From Pseudoxanthomonas sp. SE1 (GTDB lineage: Bacteria > Pseudomonadota > Gammaproteobacteria > Xanthomonadales > Xanthomonadaceae), in NCBI RefSeq assembly GCF_029542205.1, contig NZ_CP113783.1, positions 1,045,001 to 1,109,000 on the forward strand: a stretch of DNA of 64,000 nucleotides, written 5' to 3'. A model generated the notes under the pieces. That model was not told the origin of the DNA. It was given only the letters and a program-made list of their open reading frames with translations, and searched no databases. Positions within the stretch are counted from its first letter, which is position 1. Every line of letters begins with the position of its first letter. Below are positions 26,888 to 36,097 of this stretch, piece after piece. Position numbers and translations under genes: made by a program.

Positions 26888-27319
26888 ATGGACGAAGCGT
26901 CGATCGGCGCGGTGGTGGACGCCATGTACGCGATGATCTCCGGCCCTGCCGGTCCGCGCGACTGGTCGACGCAGGACGCGGTCTTCCATCCCGACTGCCG
27001 GCAGATCCGCACGGGTGTGGATGCGCAGGGCGCACCGTGGCGCCTGTCGTTCTCGCTGGCGGAATACCGCGCCAACGCCGACGCGCTGTTGGCGGACATG
27101 GACTTCTTCGAAGTCGAGACCGGGCGCGAAATCCGCGTGTTCGGCAACATCGCCCACGTGTGGAGCGCCTATGAGGCGCGCCAAGCTCCGGGCGACGCCG
27201 CGCCTGAGCGGCGCGGGATCAACAGCATCCAGCTCTACAAGGGTGAGGAGGGCTGGAAGATCATCCACATGATCTGGGACAACGAGCGCGACGGCGTGCC
27301 GTTGCCCGCTGTCGGCTGA
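26888..27319 (+). CDS. NTF2/SnoaL-like protein
   Basis: A 143-residue cytoplasmic protein with an NTF2-like cone fold pattern: an N-terminal helix (VVDAMYAMIS), a VFHPDCRQIRTG strand pair, FFEVETGREIRVFGNIAHVWSAYEARQ, and the terminal INSIQLYKGEEGWKIIHMIWDNE, which is a hallmark of the family. Such proteins can be enzymes, ligand-binding proteins or scaffolds, so no reaction can be named. It lies 36 bp after the permease with its own GGAG site, and probably belongs to the TetR-ABC transcript. Confidence 0.8.
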   Translation: MDEASIGAVVDAMYAMISGPAGPRDWSTQDAVFHPDCRQIRTGVDAQGAPWRLSFSLAEYRANADALLADMDFFEVETGREIRVFGNIAHVWSAYEARQAPGDAAPERRGINSIQLYKGEEGWKIIHMIWDNERDGVPLPAVG

Positions 27320-27325
27320 CCGACG

Positions 27326-28762
27326 TCAGTCGGCGCCGGCGACGCGTCCGCGCAGGGAGTTGCTCAGCGCCTCGGTGATCACCACGTCGACGAACTGGCC
27401 CACCAGGCGCGGATGGCCGGGGAAGTTCACCGAGCGCATGTTCTCGGTCTTGCCGGTCAACTCGTTCGGATTTTTCTTCGAAGGCCCCTCCACCAGCACC
27501 GACTGCACCGTGCCCACCATCCGCTGCGAGATCCCTGCGGCGTAGGCGTTGATGTGCTGCTGCAGGCGGTCCAGGCGCGCGTGCTTCACGGCGTCCGGCG
27601 TGTCGTCTTCCAGGTCGGCCGCCGGTGTGCCGGGGCGGCGCGAGTAGATGAAGGAGAAACTCTGGTCGAAGCCCACGTCCTCGATCAGCTTCATCGTCTT
27701 CTCGAAATCGGCATCGGTTTCGCCCGGGAAGCCGACGATGAAGTCCGAGCTGATCGAGATGTCCGGGCGTACCGCGCGCAGCTTGCGGATCTTCTGCTTG
27801 AACTCGAGCGCGGTGTAGCCGCGCTTCATCGCAGAGAGGATGCGGTCGCTGCCGGCCTGCACGGGCAGGTGCAGGAAATTGGCCAACTGCGGCACGTCGC
27901 GGTAGGCGTCCACCAGCGAGTCGCTGAACTCCAGCGGGTGCGAGGTGGTGAAGCGTATGCGCCCGACGCCGTCGATCTCGGCGATGGTGCGGATCAGCAG
28001 GCCCAGGTCGGCGATCTCGCCATCACCATAAGGGCCACGATACGCGTTGACGTTCTGGCCCAGCAGGTTGATCTCGCGCACGCCCTGCGCCGCCAGCTGC
28101 GCCACTTCCACCAGCACATCCTCGAACGGCCGGCTGACCTCGGTGCCGCGGGTGTAGGGCACCACGCAGAACGAGCAGTATTTCGAGCAGCCTTCCATGA
28201 TCGACACGAACGCCGAGGGGCCTTCGGCGCGCGGCTCGGGCAGGCGGTCGAACTTCTCGATCTCGGGGAAGCTGATGTCGACCTGGGGCTTGTTCTGCTC
28301 GCGACGCGCGCGGATCAGCTCCGGCAGGCGATGCAGGGTCTGCGGGCCGAACACCAGGTCGACGTAGGGCGCGCGCTTGACGATGGCTTCGCCTTCCTGG
28401 GAGGCCACGCAGCCGCCCACGCCGATGATGACGTCGCGGCCGCCGGCCTTCAGTGCCTTCCACCGGCCGAGCTGGCTGAAGACCTTTTCCTGCGCCTTCT
28501 CGCGGATGGAGCAGGTGTTGACCAGCACCACGTCGGCTTCCTCGGGGTTGTCGGTCAACTCCAGTCCGTCGGACGCGGCGAGCACGTCGGCCATCTTGGC
28601 CGAGTCGTACTCGTTCATCTGGCACCCGTGGGTCTTGATGTACAGCTTCCCGCGGACCTGATCGGGCGCACGGGGGCGACCGACGGGCAGCGGAACGAGG
28701 GCGGGGTCGGTCACGGCGGGGCCGGCCGTGGTCGGCAGTGCAGGGGCTTGCGTCCCGGTCAT
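27326..28762 (-). CDS. miaB: tRNA-2-methylthio-N6-isopentenyladenosine synthase
   Basis: A 478-residue radical-SAM methylthiotransferase that adds the 2-methylthio group to i6A37 of tRNAs reading UNN codons. The N-terminal UPF0004 domain has its three cluster cysteines in [22 protein letters not shown] and [11 protein letters not shown]. The radical-SAM motif is [15 protein letters not shown], and the TRAM domain closes the protein. A proline/alanine-rich N-terminal extension of about 35 residues precedes the first motif. The ATG at 28762 was chosen over the much longer open frame upstream, which has no family content. Confidence 0.96.
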   Translation of the reverse strand: MTGTQAPALPTTAGPAVTDPALVPLPVGRPRAPDQVRGKLYIKTHGCQMNEYDSAKMADVLAASDGLELTDNPEEADVVLVNTCSIREKAQEKVFSQLGRWKALKAGGRDVIIGVGGCVASQEGEAIVKRAPYVDLVFGPQTLHRLPELIRARREQNKPQVDISFPEIEKFDRLPEPRAEGPSAFVSIMEGCSKYCSFCVVPYTRGTEVSRPFEDVLVEVAQLAAQGVREINLLGQNVNAYRGPYGDGEIADLGLLIRTIAEIDGVGRIRFTTSHPLEFSDSLVDAYRDVPQLANFLHLPVQAGSDRILSAMKRGYTALEFKQKIRKLRAVRPDISISSDFIVGFPGETDADFEKTMKLIEDVGFDQSFSFIYSRRPGTPAADLEDDTPDAVKHARLDRLQQHINAYAAGISQRMVGTVQSVLVEGPSKKNPNELTGKTENMRSVNFPGHPRLVGQFVDVVITEALSNSLRGRVAGAD

Positions 28763-28977
28763 GGCGCTTATTCCAGTCGGGTGGGCGGGCAGGACGCGTA
28801 GTTTACGCGCTGCGCGACGGCCGGTCCCTGCCATGGCCGGCGTTGATAGGGGACAACAGCCCGGCATGCAGCGGCCGGCGTCCGGCCATCGGAACTCCGA
28901 CCGGCCGCACAGATTGGAGGAAACCTTTGTTGGACAAGGACTTGGCAATCCCCCGGGAATTCGGGACACTGCGCGGC

Positions 28978-29880
28978 ATGAGGGGGACTCTGACGCTTCT
29001 GGCCGTGCTGACCGCGTTGACCGCACTGTCGGCCAGCGCGGGCACGCTGTACAAGTGCACCGGCAATGACGGTGTGCCGAACTACGTCAGCAAGCGCGTC
29101 AGTGGCGCAAGCTGCGAAGTGGTCAGCCGCTACACCCCGGACCGCAACCGGCCGACGCAGGTCTCCGCCGTGTCACGGCCCGCCGTCGCCACGCCGGCGG
29201 TGGGGGCGGCCAACGCGCCTGCCCTGTCCGATTCGGCCAGCGCCGTCGTTCCGGCGGCGGTGCCAGCCGCGTCCGTCCCCGCGCCGGCCAGCGGTCCGCG
29301 CCGCGTGGTCAGCGGGCAGGTCTACTCCTACATCAAGGACGGCGTGCGTCACTACACCAGCACGCGCCCCCGCGGTGGCACCCAGGTCGCCAGCCTGCGC
29401 ACCATCAAGTACAGCTACATCGAAACCTGCTTCGCGTGCGGGAATCCGAGCGTCGACTTCGGACGGCTGCGGCTGAACACCTCCGCCTTCCAGGCCGAGA
29501 TCGCCGCCGCATCGCGCGAATTCGGTGTGGAGGAATCCATCCTGCGCGCGATCATGCACGCGGAATCGTCCTACAACCCGATGGCGCTGTCGCATGCCGG
29601 CGCGCAGGGCCTGATGCAGCTGATGCCGGCCACGGCGCGCCGGTTCGGCGTCACCGATTCCTACAACGCCGCACAGAACATCCGCGGCGGTGCGCAGTAC
29701 CTGTCCTGGCTGCTGAAGCGCTTCAACGGCAACCTGACCCTGGCCGCTGCCGGCTACAACGCCGGCGAGGGTGCGGTCGACCGCCATGGCGGCGTTCCGC
29801 CGTACAAGGAAACCCAGCGCTACGTACAGCGCGTGGCCGTGCTGGCCGATCGCTACCGGCAGGCCGTCGCCGCGCGTTGA
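28978..29880 (+). CDS. secreted lytic transglycosylase (SLT domain) with DUF4124-like N-terminus
   Basis: A 300-residue periplasmic enzyme that cleaves peptidoglycan glycan strands. The signal peptide ends after SASA near residue 21. Then a DUF4124-like segment begins ([17 protein letters not shown]), followed by an Ala/Pro linker, a second small motif with [11 protein letters not shown], and the SLT domain. Catalytic Glu196 lies in [19 protein letters not shown], with [14 protein letters not shown] and [20 protein letters not shown] downstream. The ATG at 28978 gives a clean signal peptide. An in-frame TTG at 28930 has a far better GGAGG site and would add 16 residues. Confidence 0.92.
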   Translation: MRGTLTLLAVLTALTALSASAGTLYKCTGNDGVPNYVSKRVSGASCEVVSRYTPDRNRPTQVSAVSRPAVATPAVGAANAPALSDSASAVVPAAVPAASVPAPASGPRRVVSGQVYSYIKDGVRHYTSTRPRGGTQVASLRTIKYSYIETCFACGNPSVDFGRLRLNTSAFQAEIAAASREFGVEESILRAIMHAESSYNPMALSHAGAQGLMQLMPATARRFGVTDSYNAAQNIRGGAQYLSWLLKRFNGNLTLAAAGYNAGEGAVDRHGGVPPYKETQRYVQRVAVLADRYRQAVAAR

Positions 29881-29931
29881 GCCGTGGCGGGCGCCTTGGG
29901 CGCATGCAAGCCATTGATTCCACGGCAGCCG

Positions 29932-29961
29932 TTGTCGGCTCATTAAGCCATCCGTTACACT
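29932..29961 (+). promoter_or_regulatory. putative sigma-70 promoter of petABC
   Basis: TTGTCG and TACACT are separated by 18 bp, about 86 bp before the petA start and after the transglycosylase stop. The boxes match four of six consensus bases each. This is the best candidate in the 167-bp gap. Confidence 0.5.
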
Positions 29962-30047
29962 TTGCCGTCTTTATGCGGCCCGCACCGGCGTTTCGGGTGC
30001 GGCCTTGGCAGCCTTTTTAGCTACCTGATTGTTTTGCGGAGTGCCGG

Positions 30048-30659
30048 ATGGCCATCGATGGGGTCAATGGGCCTGTGAATACGGGCCGACGCCGGTTCCT
30101 GACTGCGACCACCGCTGTGGTGGGTGCAGTGGGTGCCGGTATTGCAGCTGTACCTTTTATCAAGTCGTGGAATCCGAGCGCCCGGGCCAAGCTGGCCGGT
30201 GCCCCGGTGACCGCCGATCTGACCGGTCTGCAGGAAGGCCAGCGCCTGATCCTGGAGTGGCGCGGCCAGCCGATCTGGATCGTCAAGCGCTCCAAGGCGA
30301 TCCTGGATGCGCTGCCGACCCTGGATGCGAACCTGCGCGATCCGCAATCGCAGAACCTCGACCAGCAGCCGTCGTACATCAAGGGTGAGACGCGCTCGCT
30401 GAAGCCGGAGATCTCCGTGCTGGTCGGCCTGTGCACGCATCTGGGCTGCTCGCCGGAAATGGCGGCCGAGATCAAGCCCGAGCCGTACGACCCGGACTGG
30501 AAGGGCGGCTATTTCTGCCCTTGCCACAAGTCGCGCTTCGACATGGCGGGCCGCGTGTTCCAGGGCGTGCCGGCCCCCACCAACCTGGTGGTGCCGCCGC
30601 ATTACTACGAGAACGACACGACCATCGTCGTCGGCCTCGACCCGCAGGGGGGCGCATAA
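30048..30659 (+). CDS. petA: ubiquinol-cytochrome c reductase Rieske iron-sulfur subunit
   Basis: A 203-residue subunit of the cytochrome bc1 complex that takes the first electron from quinol at the Qo site and passes it to cytochrome c1. The N-terminus carries a twin-arginine-type RRRFLTA segment and the membrane anchor. The [2Fe-2S] ligands are in CTHLGC (Cys129, His131; disulfide Cys134) and CPCHKSRFD (Cys157, His160; disulfide Cys159). A GGAG site precedes the ATG. petB begins 4 bp after it. Confidence 0.97.
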   Translation: MAIDGVNGPVNTGRRRFLTATTAVVGAVGAGIAAVPFIKSWNPSARAKLAGAPVTADLTGLQEGQRLILEWRGQPIWIVKRSKAILDALPTLDANLRDPQSQNLDQQPSYIKGETRSLKPEISVLVGLCTHLGCSPEMAAEIKPEPYDPDWKGGYFCPCHKSRFDMAGRVFQGVPAPTNLVVPPHYYENDTTIVVGLDPQGGA

Positions 30660-30662
30660 GCC

Positions 30663-31922
30663 ATGGCGAACATCATTACCCGCACCGCCGATGGCGTGAT
30701 GGACTGGTTCAACGCGCGCGCGCCGGGCTTCATGCCCGTGTACCGCAAGCACATGAGCGAGTACTACGCGCCCAAGAACTTCAACATCTGGTACATCTTC
30801 GGTGTGCTGTCGATCGTGGTGCTGGTCAACCAGATCCTGACCGGCATCTTCCTGACGATGCACTTCAAGCCGAGCGCGGCGGAAGCCTTCGCCTCGGTCG
30901 AATACATCATGCGCGACGTGGAGTGGGGCTGGCTGATCCGCTACATGCACAGCACCGGTGCCTCGTTGTTCTTCATCGTGGTCTACATCCACATGTTCCG
31001 CGGCCTGATGTACGGCTCGTACCAGAAGCCGCGCGAGCTGGTGTGGATCCTCGGCATGCTGATCTACCTGGTGCTGATGGCCGAAGCCTTCCTGGGCTAC
31101 GTACTGCCGTGGGGCCAGATGTCGTTCTGGGGCGCGAAGGTCATCATCTCGCTGTTCGGCGCCATTCCGGTGATCGGCAACGGCCTGACCGAGTGGATCA
31201 TGGGCGACTACCTGCCCAGCGACGCCACGCTCAACCGCTTCTTCGCGCTGCATGTCATCGCGCTGCCGCTGGTGCTGCTGCTGCTGGTGGTGCTGCACAT
31301 CTTCGCGCTGCATGAAGTCGGCTCGAACAACCCCGATGGCGTCGAGATCAAGAAGGGCCCGAAGGGCAACCGCTGGTCGCCGACCGCCCCGGCGGACGGC
31401 GTGCCGTTCCACCCGTACTACACGGTCAAGGACGGTTTTTACGTCGGCGGCTTCCTGATCATCGCGGCGTTCATCGTGTTCTTCGCGCCCGCGATGGGCG
31501 GCTGGTTCCTGGAGCACGACAACTTCACCGAGGCCAACAAGCTGGTCACGCCGGCGCACATCAAGCCGGTGTGGTACTACACGCCCTACTACGCGATGCT
31601 GCGCGTGGTTCCGCACAAGCTCAGTGGCGTGCTGGTGATGTTCGGCGCCATCGCGATCCTGTTCCTGGTGCCTTGGCTGGACCGCGCGAAGGTGAAGTCC
31701 TACCGCTACCGTGGCCTGATGTCCAAGGTGCTGCTGGGCCTGTTCGCGATCAGCTTCGTCTGGCTGGGCAAGATCGGCGCCGGCCCGGGCACGGACCCGG
31801 TGGAAACCATCATCGGCCGCTTCCTGACCGCGTTCTACTTCCTGTTCTTCCTGACCATGCCGATCTGGACCAAGATCGACAAGACCAAGCCAGTGCCCGA
31901 GCGGGTGACGACGCATGACTAA
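30663..31922 (+). CDS. petB: cytochrome b subunit of the bc1 complex
   Basis: A 419-residue membrane subunit holding hemes bL and bH and the two quinone sites. The heme-ligand His pairs are His96/His110 and His197/His212; the second pair is 15 residues apart. The conserved RYMHSTGASLFF, LPWGQMSFWGA and HEVGSNNPDG blocks are present. At the Qo site the usual PEWY motif reads PVWY (residues 302-305). It overlaps petC by 8 bp. Confidence 0.97.
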   Translation: MANIITRTADGVMDWFNARAPGFMPVYRKHMSEYYAPKNFNIWYIFGVLSIVVLVNQILTGIFLTMHFKPSAAEAFASVEYIMRDVEWGWLIRYMHSTGASLFFIVVYIHMFRGLMYGSYQKPRELVWILGMLIYLVLMAEAFLGYVLPWGQMSFWGAKVIISLFGAIPVIGNGLTEWIMGDYLPSDATLNRFFALHVIALPLVLLLLVVLHIFALHEVGSNNPDGVEIKKGPKGNRWSPTAPADGVPFHPYYTVKDGFYVGGFLIIAAFIVFFAPAMGGWFLEHDNFTEANKLVTPAHIKPVWYYTPYYAMLRVVPHKLSGVLVMFGAIAILFLVPWLDRAKVKSYRYRGLMSKVLLGLFAISFVWLGKIGAGPGTDPVETIIGRFLTAFYFLFFLTMPIWTKIDKTKPVPERVTTHD

Positions 31923-32661
31923 GACTTTCGCCTCTCGCCTAGCTGTCTTCGCCAGCGGGTTGCTGATCTCGTTCACTGCCTTCGCTGCCGGCGGCGGCGC
32001 CACGCTCCAGGCCGGCAACGACCTGAGCGACCGCGCCTCGCTGCAGCGCGGCGCGCAGCTGTACATGAACTACTGCGCGGGCTGCCACTCGCTGAAGTAC
32101 ATGCGCTACTCGCGCATGGCCGAGGATCTGGGCCTGACCGAAGACGAGGTGATGAAGAACCTCAACTTCACCGGCGCCAAGTTCGGCGAGCAGGTGCAGG
32201 TATCCATGCCCGCCGCGGGCGGCGAGAAGTGGTTCGGCAAGATGCCGCCGGACCTGAGCGTGATCTCGCGCGTGCGTGGCAGCGACTGGATCTACACCTA
32301 CCTGAAGTCCTTCTACCTGGACGAATCGCGCCCGTTGGGCTGGAACAACAAGCTGTTCCCCAACGCCTCGATGCCCAACCCGTTGTGGGAGCTGCAGGGC
32401 CTGCAGCACGCCGAATTCGGCCCGGTCGATCCGGCCACCGGCGAGCGCCACGTCGAGGGTCTGAAGGTGGCGCAGGCCGGCCGCCAGAGCGCGCAGGAGT
32501 TCGACCAGACCGCGCGCGACATCACCAACTTCCTGGAGTATGTCGGCGAGCCGGCGGCCCTGAAGCGCCAGAGCATCGGCGTGTGGGTGATCCTGTTCCT
32601 GGCGGCGCTGACGTTCCTGGCCTACCTGCTGAAGCAGGAGTACTGGAAGGACGTCCACTAA
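31915..32661 (+). CDS. petC: cytochrome c1 subunit of the bc1 complex
   Basis: A 248-residue periplasmic heme protein anchored by a C-terminal helix, passing electrons from the Rieske protein to soluble cytochromes c. A signal peptide ends near AFA (residue 24). Heme c attaches through CAGCH (Cys54, Cys57, His58). The distal Met is probably in FPNASMPNPLW. The C-terminal anchor VWVILFLAALTFLAYLL ends in a basic tail. The start lies inside petB, so translation is coupled. Confidence 0.97.
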   Translation: MTKTFASRLAVFASGLLISFTAFAAGGGATLQAGNDLSDRASLQRGAQLYMNYCAGCHSLKYMRYSRMAEDLGLTEDEVMKNLNFTGAKFGEQVQVSMPAAGGEKWFGKMPPDLSVISRVRGSDWIYTYLKSFYLDESRPLGWNNKLFPNASMPNPLWELQGLQHAEFGPVDPATGERHVEGLKVAQAGRQSAQEFDQTARDITNFLEYVGEPAALKRQSIGVWVILFLAALTFLAYLLKQEYWKDVH

Positions 32662-32847
32662 GGACCGTCCGCGCATCCACTGCAGCGGTGCAGGGCCTCC
32701 GTGCCCGCACCGCAGACGAAATGGCCGGGCCTGGGGTTGCTTGGCTTTTTTCGGCAGGGATTGCACACTCAGGGACCGTGGCGACCGTCAGCAAGGGGCT
32801 GGCGGCGTCGGTGCGATCGGCGGATTCCGATCGTCGGAGAGCCGTGA

Positions 32848-33483
32848 ATGGCTGCGAGTCCACGTATGCGCAATACACTGACGCTGTTTTCTTCCACCGA
32901 TGACGTGCTCTGCCACCGCGTGCGGCTGGTGCTCGCCGCCAAGGGTGTCAGCTACGACCTCGTGCCGGTGGATCCGCAGAATCCGCCCGAAGACCTCATC
33001 GATCTGAATCCCTACCATTCCGTGCCCACCCTGGTGGAGCGCGACTTGGTCCTGTACGCCGCCTCCGTCGTCAGTGAGTACCTCGACGAGCGCTATCCCC
33101 ATCCGCCCCTGATGCCGGTGGACCCGCTGTCGCGTGCGCGCCTGCGCCTGGCGATGCTGCGCATCGAGCACGACTGGGTCCCCCAGGTCCAGGCCATCCA
33201 GCTGGGCAACAAGCAGCAGGTCGAAGCGGGCCGCAAGCGCCTGAAGGAACTGCTGACCGCCTCGGTGCCGCTGTTCAAGGCGAGCAAGTTCTTCCTCAAC
33301 CCCGAGATGAGCCTGGCCGACTGTGCGATGGCCCCGATCATCTGGCGCCTGCCTTCGCTCGATGTGCCGCTGCCGAAGGACGGCAAGGCGATCGAGGACT
33401 ATGGCAACCGTATCTTCCGCCATCCCGGTTTCCTGCGCAGCCTGACGGATGCCGAGAGGAAGCTGCGCGAGATCCCGGCCTGA
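32848..33483 (+). CDS. sspA: stringent starvation protein A (GST-fold)
   Basis: A 211-residue protein of the SspA family, a glutathione-transferase fold without transferase activity that binds RNA polymerase and controls stationary-phase and acid-stress genes. The N-terminal thioredoxin-like part has LFSSTDDVLCHRVRLVLAAKGV and LNPYHSVPTLVERDLVLYAASVVSEYLDERYP, and the C-terminal helical domain has LADCAMAPIIWRLP. The ATG at 32848 follows GGAGAG. The pairing with sspB and the position after petABC are conserved in gammaproteobacteria. Confidence 0.95.
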   Translation: MAASPRMRNTLTLFSSTDDVLCHRVRLVLAAKGVSYDLVPVDPQNPPEDLIDLNPYHSVPTLVERDLVLYAASVVSEYLDERYPHPPLMPVDPLSRARLRLAMLRIEHDWVPQVQAIQLGNKQQVEAGRKRLKELLTASVPLFKASKFFLNPEMSLADCAMAPIIWRLPSLDVPLPKDGKAIEDYGNRIFRHPGFLRSLTDAERKLREIPA

Positions 33484-33553
33484 CCGGGATCCGAGCAAGG
33501 CTTGGTTCGCAGGCATTGCAGGACAGCCCAGCGACCGGCAGCCGAGACGCGAA

Positions 33554-34006
33554 ATGACTGACGCCACGCCCCGCATGACCAGCCATCGCCCGTACCTGTT
33601 GCGGGCGCTGAACGAATGGATCGCCGACAACGGCATGACGCCCCATTTGCTGGTGGACGCCACGCAGGCGGGTGTCCAGGTGCCGGCCAGTGCAGTGAAG
33701 GAAGGCAAGGTGGTGTTGAACATCGCCGAACGTGCGGTGGTGCGGCTGTTGATCGACAACGAGGCCGTCAGCTTCACTGCGCGGTTCGGCGGGGTCAGCC
33801 AGGCCGTGTACGTGCCGGTCAGCGCCGTGCTGGCGATCTACTCGCGCGAAACCGGGCAGGGCATGGCGTTGCCCGACGACGTGGCACACGATCCCGATGC
33901 CGGTGGTGGTGACGATGACCCGCCGTCCGCTCCGGACACGCCACCCGATGACGACGCACCGCCGCCTGCCGGCAAGCGCCCGCCGTTCCTGCGCGTGGTG
34001 AAGTAG
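33554..34006 (+). CDS. sspB: ClpXP protease specificity-enhancing factor
   Basis: A 150-residue adaptor that delivers ssrA-tagged proteins to ClpXP. The N-terminal substrate-binding core includes RPYLLRALNEWIADNGMTPHLLVDA and the VLNIAERAV strand. It is followed by an acidic, proline-rich flexible linker (about residues 112-140). The C-terminus FLRVVK matches the ClpX-binding tail (consensus ending LRVVK). An internal ATG at residue 8 could also start the protein. It is 70 bp downstream of sspA. Confidence 0.95.
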   Translation: MTDATPRMTSHRPYLLRALNEWIADNGMTPHLLVDATQAGVQVPASAVKEGKVVLNIAERAVVRLLIDNEAVSFTARFGGVSQAVYVPVSAVLAIYSRETGQGMALPDDVAHDPDAGGGDDDPPSAPDTPPDDDAPPPAGKRPPFLRVVK

Positions 34007-34049
34007 TTCGGCGTCCGCGCGGATCTGCCGACGAACCCGCGCAGCGAAG

Positions 34050-34385
34050 TCAGTGCAGATCGAGTGGCGCCACGGAGCGCGCCACCGGCCCGACGAACGA
34101 GACCAGTTCGCCCTTGCGCAGCACCAGGCGGCCCACGTGGCGATCTACGCCGTCGTGGGAATACTCGAAGCGGAAGCAGCGCTCGAATCCCAGCCAGCCA
34201 TCTTCGCCACGGCGCAGGCGGAGCCCGTTCGCGTGGACGCTCTGGTCCAGCCAGATGACCCCGGCTGCCTGGCAGGCGTTCCGGCCCAGTGCGCCGGCGC
34301 GCTCGGCGGCGGCGCGCGCCGCATTCCAGTAGGCGAACGCCGCCGCTGCGGCGATCAACCACAACAAGGCGCTCAACGGAGACAT
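34050..34385 (-). CDS. DUF3301-family membrane-anchored protein
   Basis: A 111-residue protein with one N-terminal helix (ALLWLIAAAAAFAYW) and a soluble domain. The pattern AERAGALGRNACQAAGVIWLDQSV, then RFEYSHDGVDRHVGRLVLRKGELV, matches DUF3301, a gammaproteobacterial family of unknown function. It is 7 bp downstream of nadC on the same strand, so it is probably cotranscribed with nadC. Confidence 0.8.
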   Translation of the reverse strand: MSPLSALLWLIAAAAAFAYWNAARAAAERAGALGRNACQAAGVIWLDQSVHANGLRLRRGEDGWLGFERCFRFEYSHDGVDRHVGRLVLRKGELVSFVGPVARSVAPLDLH

Positions 34386-34392
34386 GCCGGCC

Positions 34393-35259
34393 TCATGGCG
34401 CGGGGCCGAGTTTCATCGACAGGTCGATGGCACGGACATGCTTGGTCAGTCCGCCGATGGAAACGAAATCCACGCCATCTGCGGCGATGCCACGCAGCGT
34501 GCCCAGATCGACCCCGCCGGAGACCTCCAGCGGAATGCGCCCGGAATACGGCGCTGATTTGGCGCGGCGGACCGCTTCGCGCCGCGTACCTGCATCGAAG
34601 TCATCGATGAGGATGCGGTCGCAGCCTTCCGCCAGCGCTTCATCCAGCTGCAACAATGTCTCCACCTCGACGATGAGCGGCAACGAAGGGTGCAGATGGC
34701 GTGCCGCGCGGATCGCAGCGGTAAGCGACCCCGCCGCGCGGACATGGTTCTCTTTCAGCATCACGGCGTCGTACAGACCCATGCGGTGATTCTGCCCGCC
34801 ACCGCAGCGGACCGCGTACTTCTGCGCCTGGCGCAGGCCTGGCAGGGTCTTGCGCGTATCCAGGATCGTGCAGCCGGTACCGCGCACGAGGTCGACGTAA
34901 GCGGCCGTCACCGTGGCCGTTCCCGTCAGCGTCTGCATGAAGTTGAGCGCCGAACGCTCCGCAGTTACCAGCGCGCGTGCGCGACCTTCCAGCGTGGCCA
35001 GCACCGTGCCGGCCGGCACACGGTCGCCGTCCTGGAAACGCCAGTCGATGCGTACTTGTGGATCGAGCGCGCGGTGGCAGGCATCGAACCAGGGCTGGCC
35101 GGCGATGACGGCCTCTTCCTTGCACAGCAGGTAGGCGATGTCGGCGACGTCCGGAAGCAGGGCCGCCGTGGCATCGCCGCTGCCGACGTCTTCGGCCAGC
35201 GCACGCGCCACGTCGTCGGCAATCACGCCCGCGTCGGGTGGCGTCGGGCGCGCGCTCAT
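34393..35259 (-). CDS. nadC: nicotinate-nucleotide pyrophosphorylase (carboxylating)
   Basis: A 288-residue quinolinate phosphoribosyltransferase. It turns quinolinate and PRPP into nicotinate mononucleotide in de novo NAD synthesis. Family motifs are ALNFMQTLTGTAT, the substrate-binding TRKTLPGLR with GGGQNHRMGL, KENH, and LEVSGGVDLGTLRGIAADGVDFVSIGGLTK. The start overlaps the stop of the upstream Trm112-like gene by 4 bp. Confidence 0.96.
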   Translation of the reverse strand: MSARPTPPDAGVIADDVARALAEDVGSGDATAALLPDVADIAYLLCKEEAVIAGQPWFDACHRALDPQVRIDWRFQDGDRVPAGTVLATLEGRARALVTAERSALNFMQTLTGTATVTAAYVDLVRGTGCTILDTRKTLPGLRQAQKYAVRCGGGQNHRMGLYDAVMLKENHVRAAGSLTAAIRAARHLHPSLPLIVEVETLLQLDEALAEGCDRILIDDFDAGTRREAVRRAKSAPYSGRIPLEVSGGVDLGTLRGIAADGVDFVSIGGLTKHVRAIDLSMKLGPAP

Positions 35260-35525
35260 CGGCTGGCGAAGTCGCTGGCCTGCGCGGTGGCGATCGCTTC
35301 TTCCGCCAGCAGCACGGGGATGCCGTCCTCGACGCGGTAGACGATCTTGCGGTCATGCGTGACCAGTGCCTCGCGCAGGGGTTCGGTCTGGGCGGTGTCG
35401 TCGGCACGCTTGACCTGTCCCGCACTGATCGCATGGTTGAGTGTGTCCAGGCTGCGGGCGTCGAGCATGGCCAATGGCTGGCGGGTGGCAGGGCAGCAGA
35501 GGAGGTCGAGCAGTTTGCGATCCAT
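35256..35525 (-). CDS. Trm112-family protein (YcaR-like)
   Basis: An 89-residue protein of the Trm112/YcaR family. The N-terminal MDRKLLDLLCCPATRQPL has the typical Cys-Pro pair of the zinc-ribbon-like fold, although one expected distal cysteine pair is not obvious. The IVYRVEDGIPVLL block is the family hallmark (usually YPIRDGIPVML). Archaeal and eukaryotic relatives activate methyltransferases; the bacterial role is not settled. It overlaps nadC by 4 bp and is divergent from purE. Confidence 0.88.
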   Translation of the reverse strand: MDRKLLDLLCCPATRQPLAMLDARSLDTLNHAISAGQVKRADDTAQTEPLREALVTHDRKIVYRVEDGIPVLLAEEAIATAQASDFASR

Positions 35526-35587
35526 GGGGGACTCGATCAGCGGTTCGGTCAGGAGGGTAGAATACGTCTTTGCGACTGAGGACGGCC

Positions 35588-36097
35588 ATGACCGCCAGCG
35601 TTTCCAGCCCCGTGGTGGGCATCGTGATGGGTTCCCGCTCGGACTGGGAGACCATGCAGCATGCCGCGCAGAAACTGGATGCGCTGGGCGTTCCCTACGA
35701 AGTGAAGGTGGTATCGGCACACCGCACGCCGGACGTCCTCTTCTCATATGCGGACTCGGCCGCATCACGCGGGCTGCGCGCGATCATCGCCGGGGCGGGT
35801 GGCGCTGCGCACCTGCCGGGCATGCTGGCGGCGAAGACGGCGGTGCCGGTGCTTGGCGTGCCAGTGCAATCGAAGGCGCTCAACGGGATGGACTCGCTGC
35901 TGTCCATCGTGCAGATGCCGGCCGGTATACCGGTGGCGACATTCGCGATCGGCAATGCAGGCGCCGCCAATGCAGGCCTCTTCGCCGCCGCCCTGCTGGC
36001 GTCCGGATATCCGGCCATCGGCGCCGCGCTTGCCGCCTTCCGTGCGCGCCAGACCGAGGATGTGATGGCGCACGACGATCCCCGCCAGCCGCTATGA
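35588..36097 (+). CDS. purE: N5-carboxyaminoimidazole ribonucleotide mutase
   Basis: A 169-residue enzyme that isomerises N5-CAIR to 4-carboxyaminoimidazole ribonucleotide in purine synthesis. The class I PurE signature is complete: [37 protein letters not shown] and [27 protein letters not shown]. The ATG at 35588 follows a GAGGA site. It overlaps purK by 4 bp, so the two act as a coupled pair. Confidence 0.97.
   Translation: MTASVSSPVVGIVMGSRSDWETMQHAAQKLDALGVPYEVKVVSAHRTPDVLFSYADSAASRGLRAIIAGAGGAAHLPGMLAAKTAVPVLGVPVQSKALNGMDSLLSIVQMPAGIPVATFAIGNAGAANAGLFAAALLASGYPAIGAALAAFRARQTEDVMAHDDPRQPL

Noticed and set aside
30021..32066. A 681-codon antisense open frame across petA-petC
   Set aside because: It lies opposite three genes with complete family motifs. 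Long antisense frames are common in GC-rich DNA and it has no recognisable domain or start signal.
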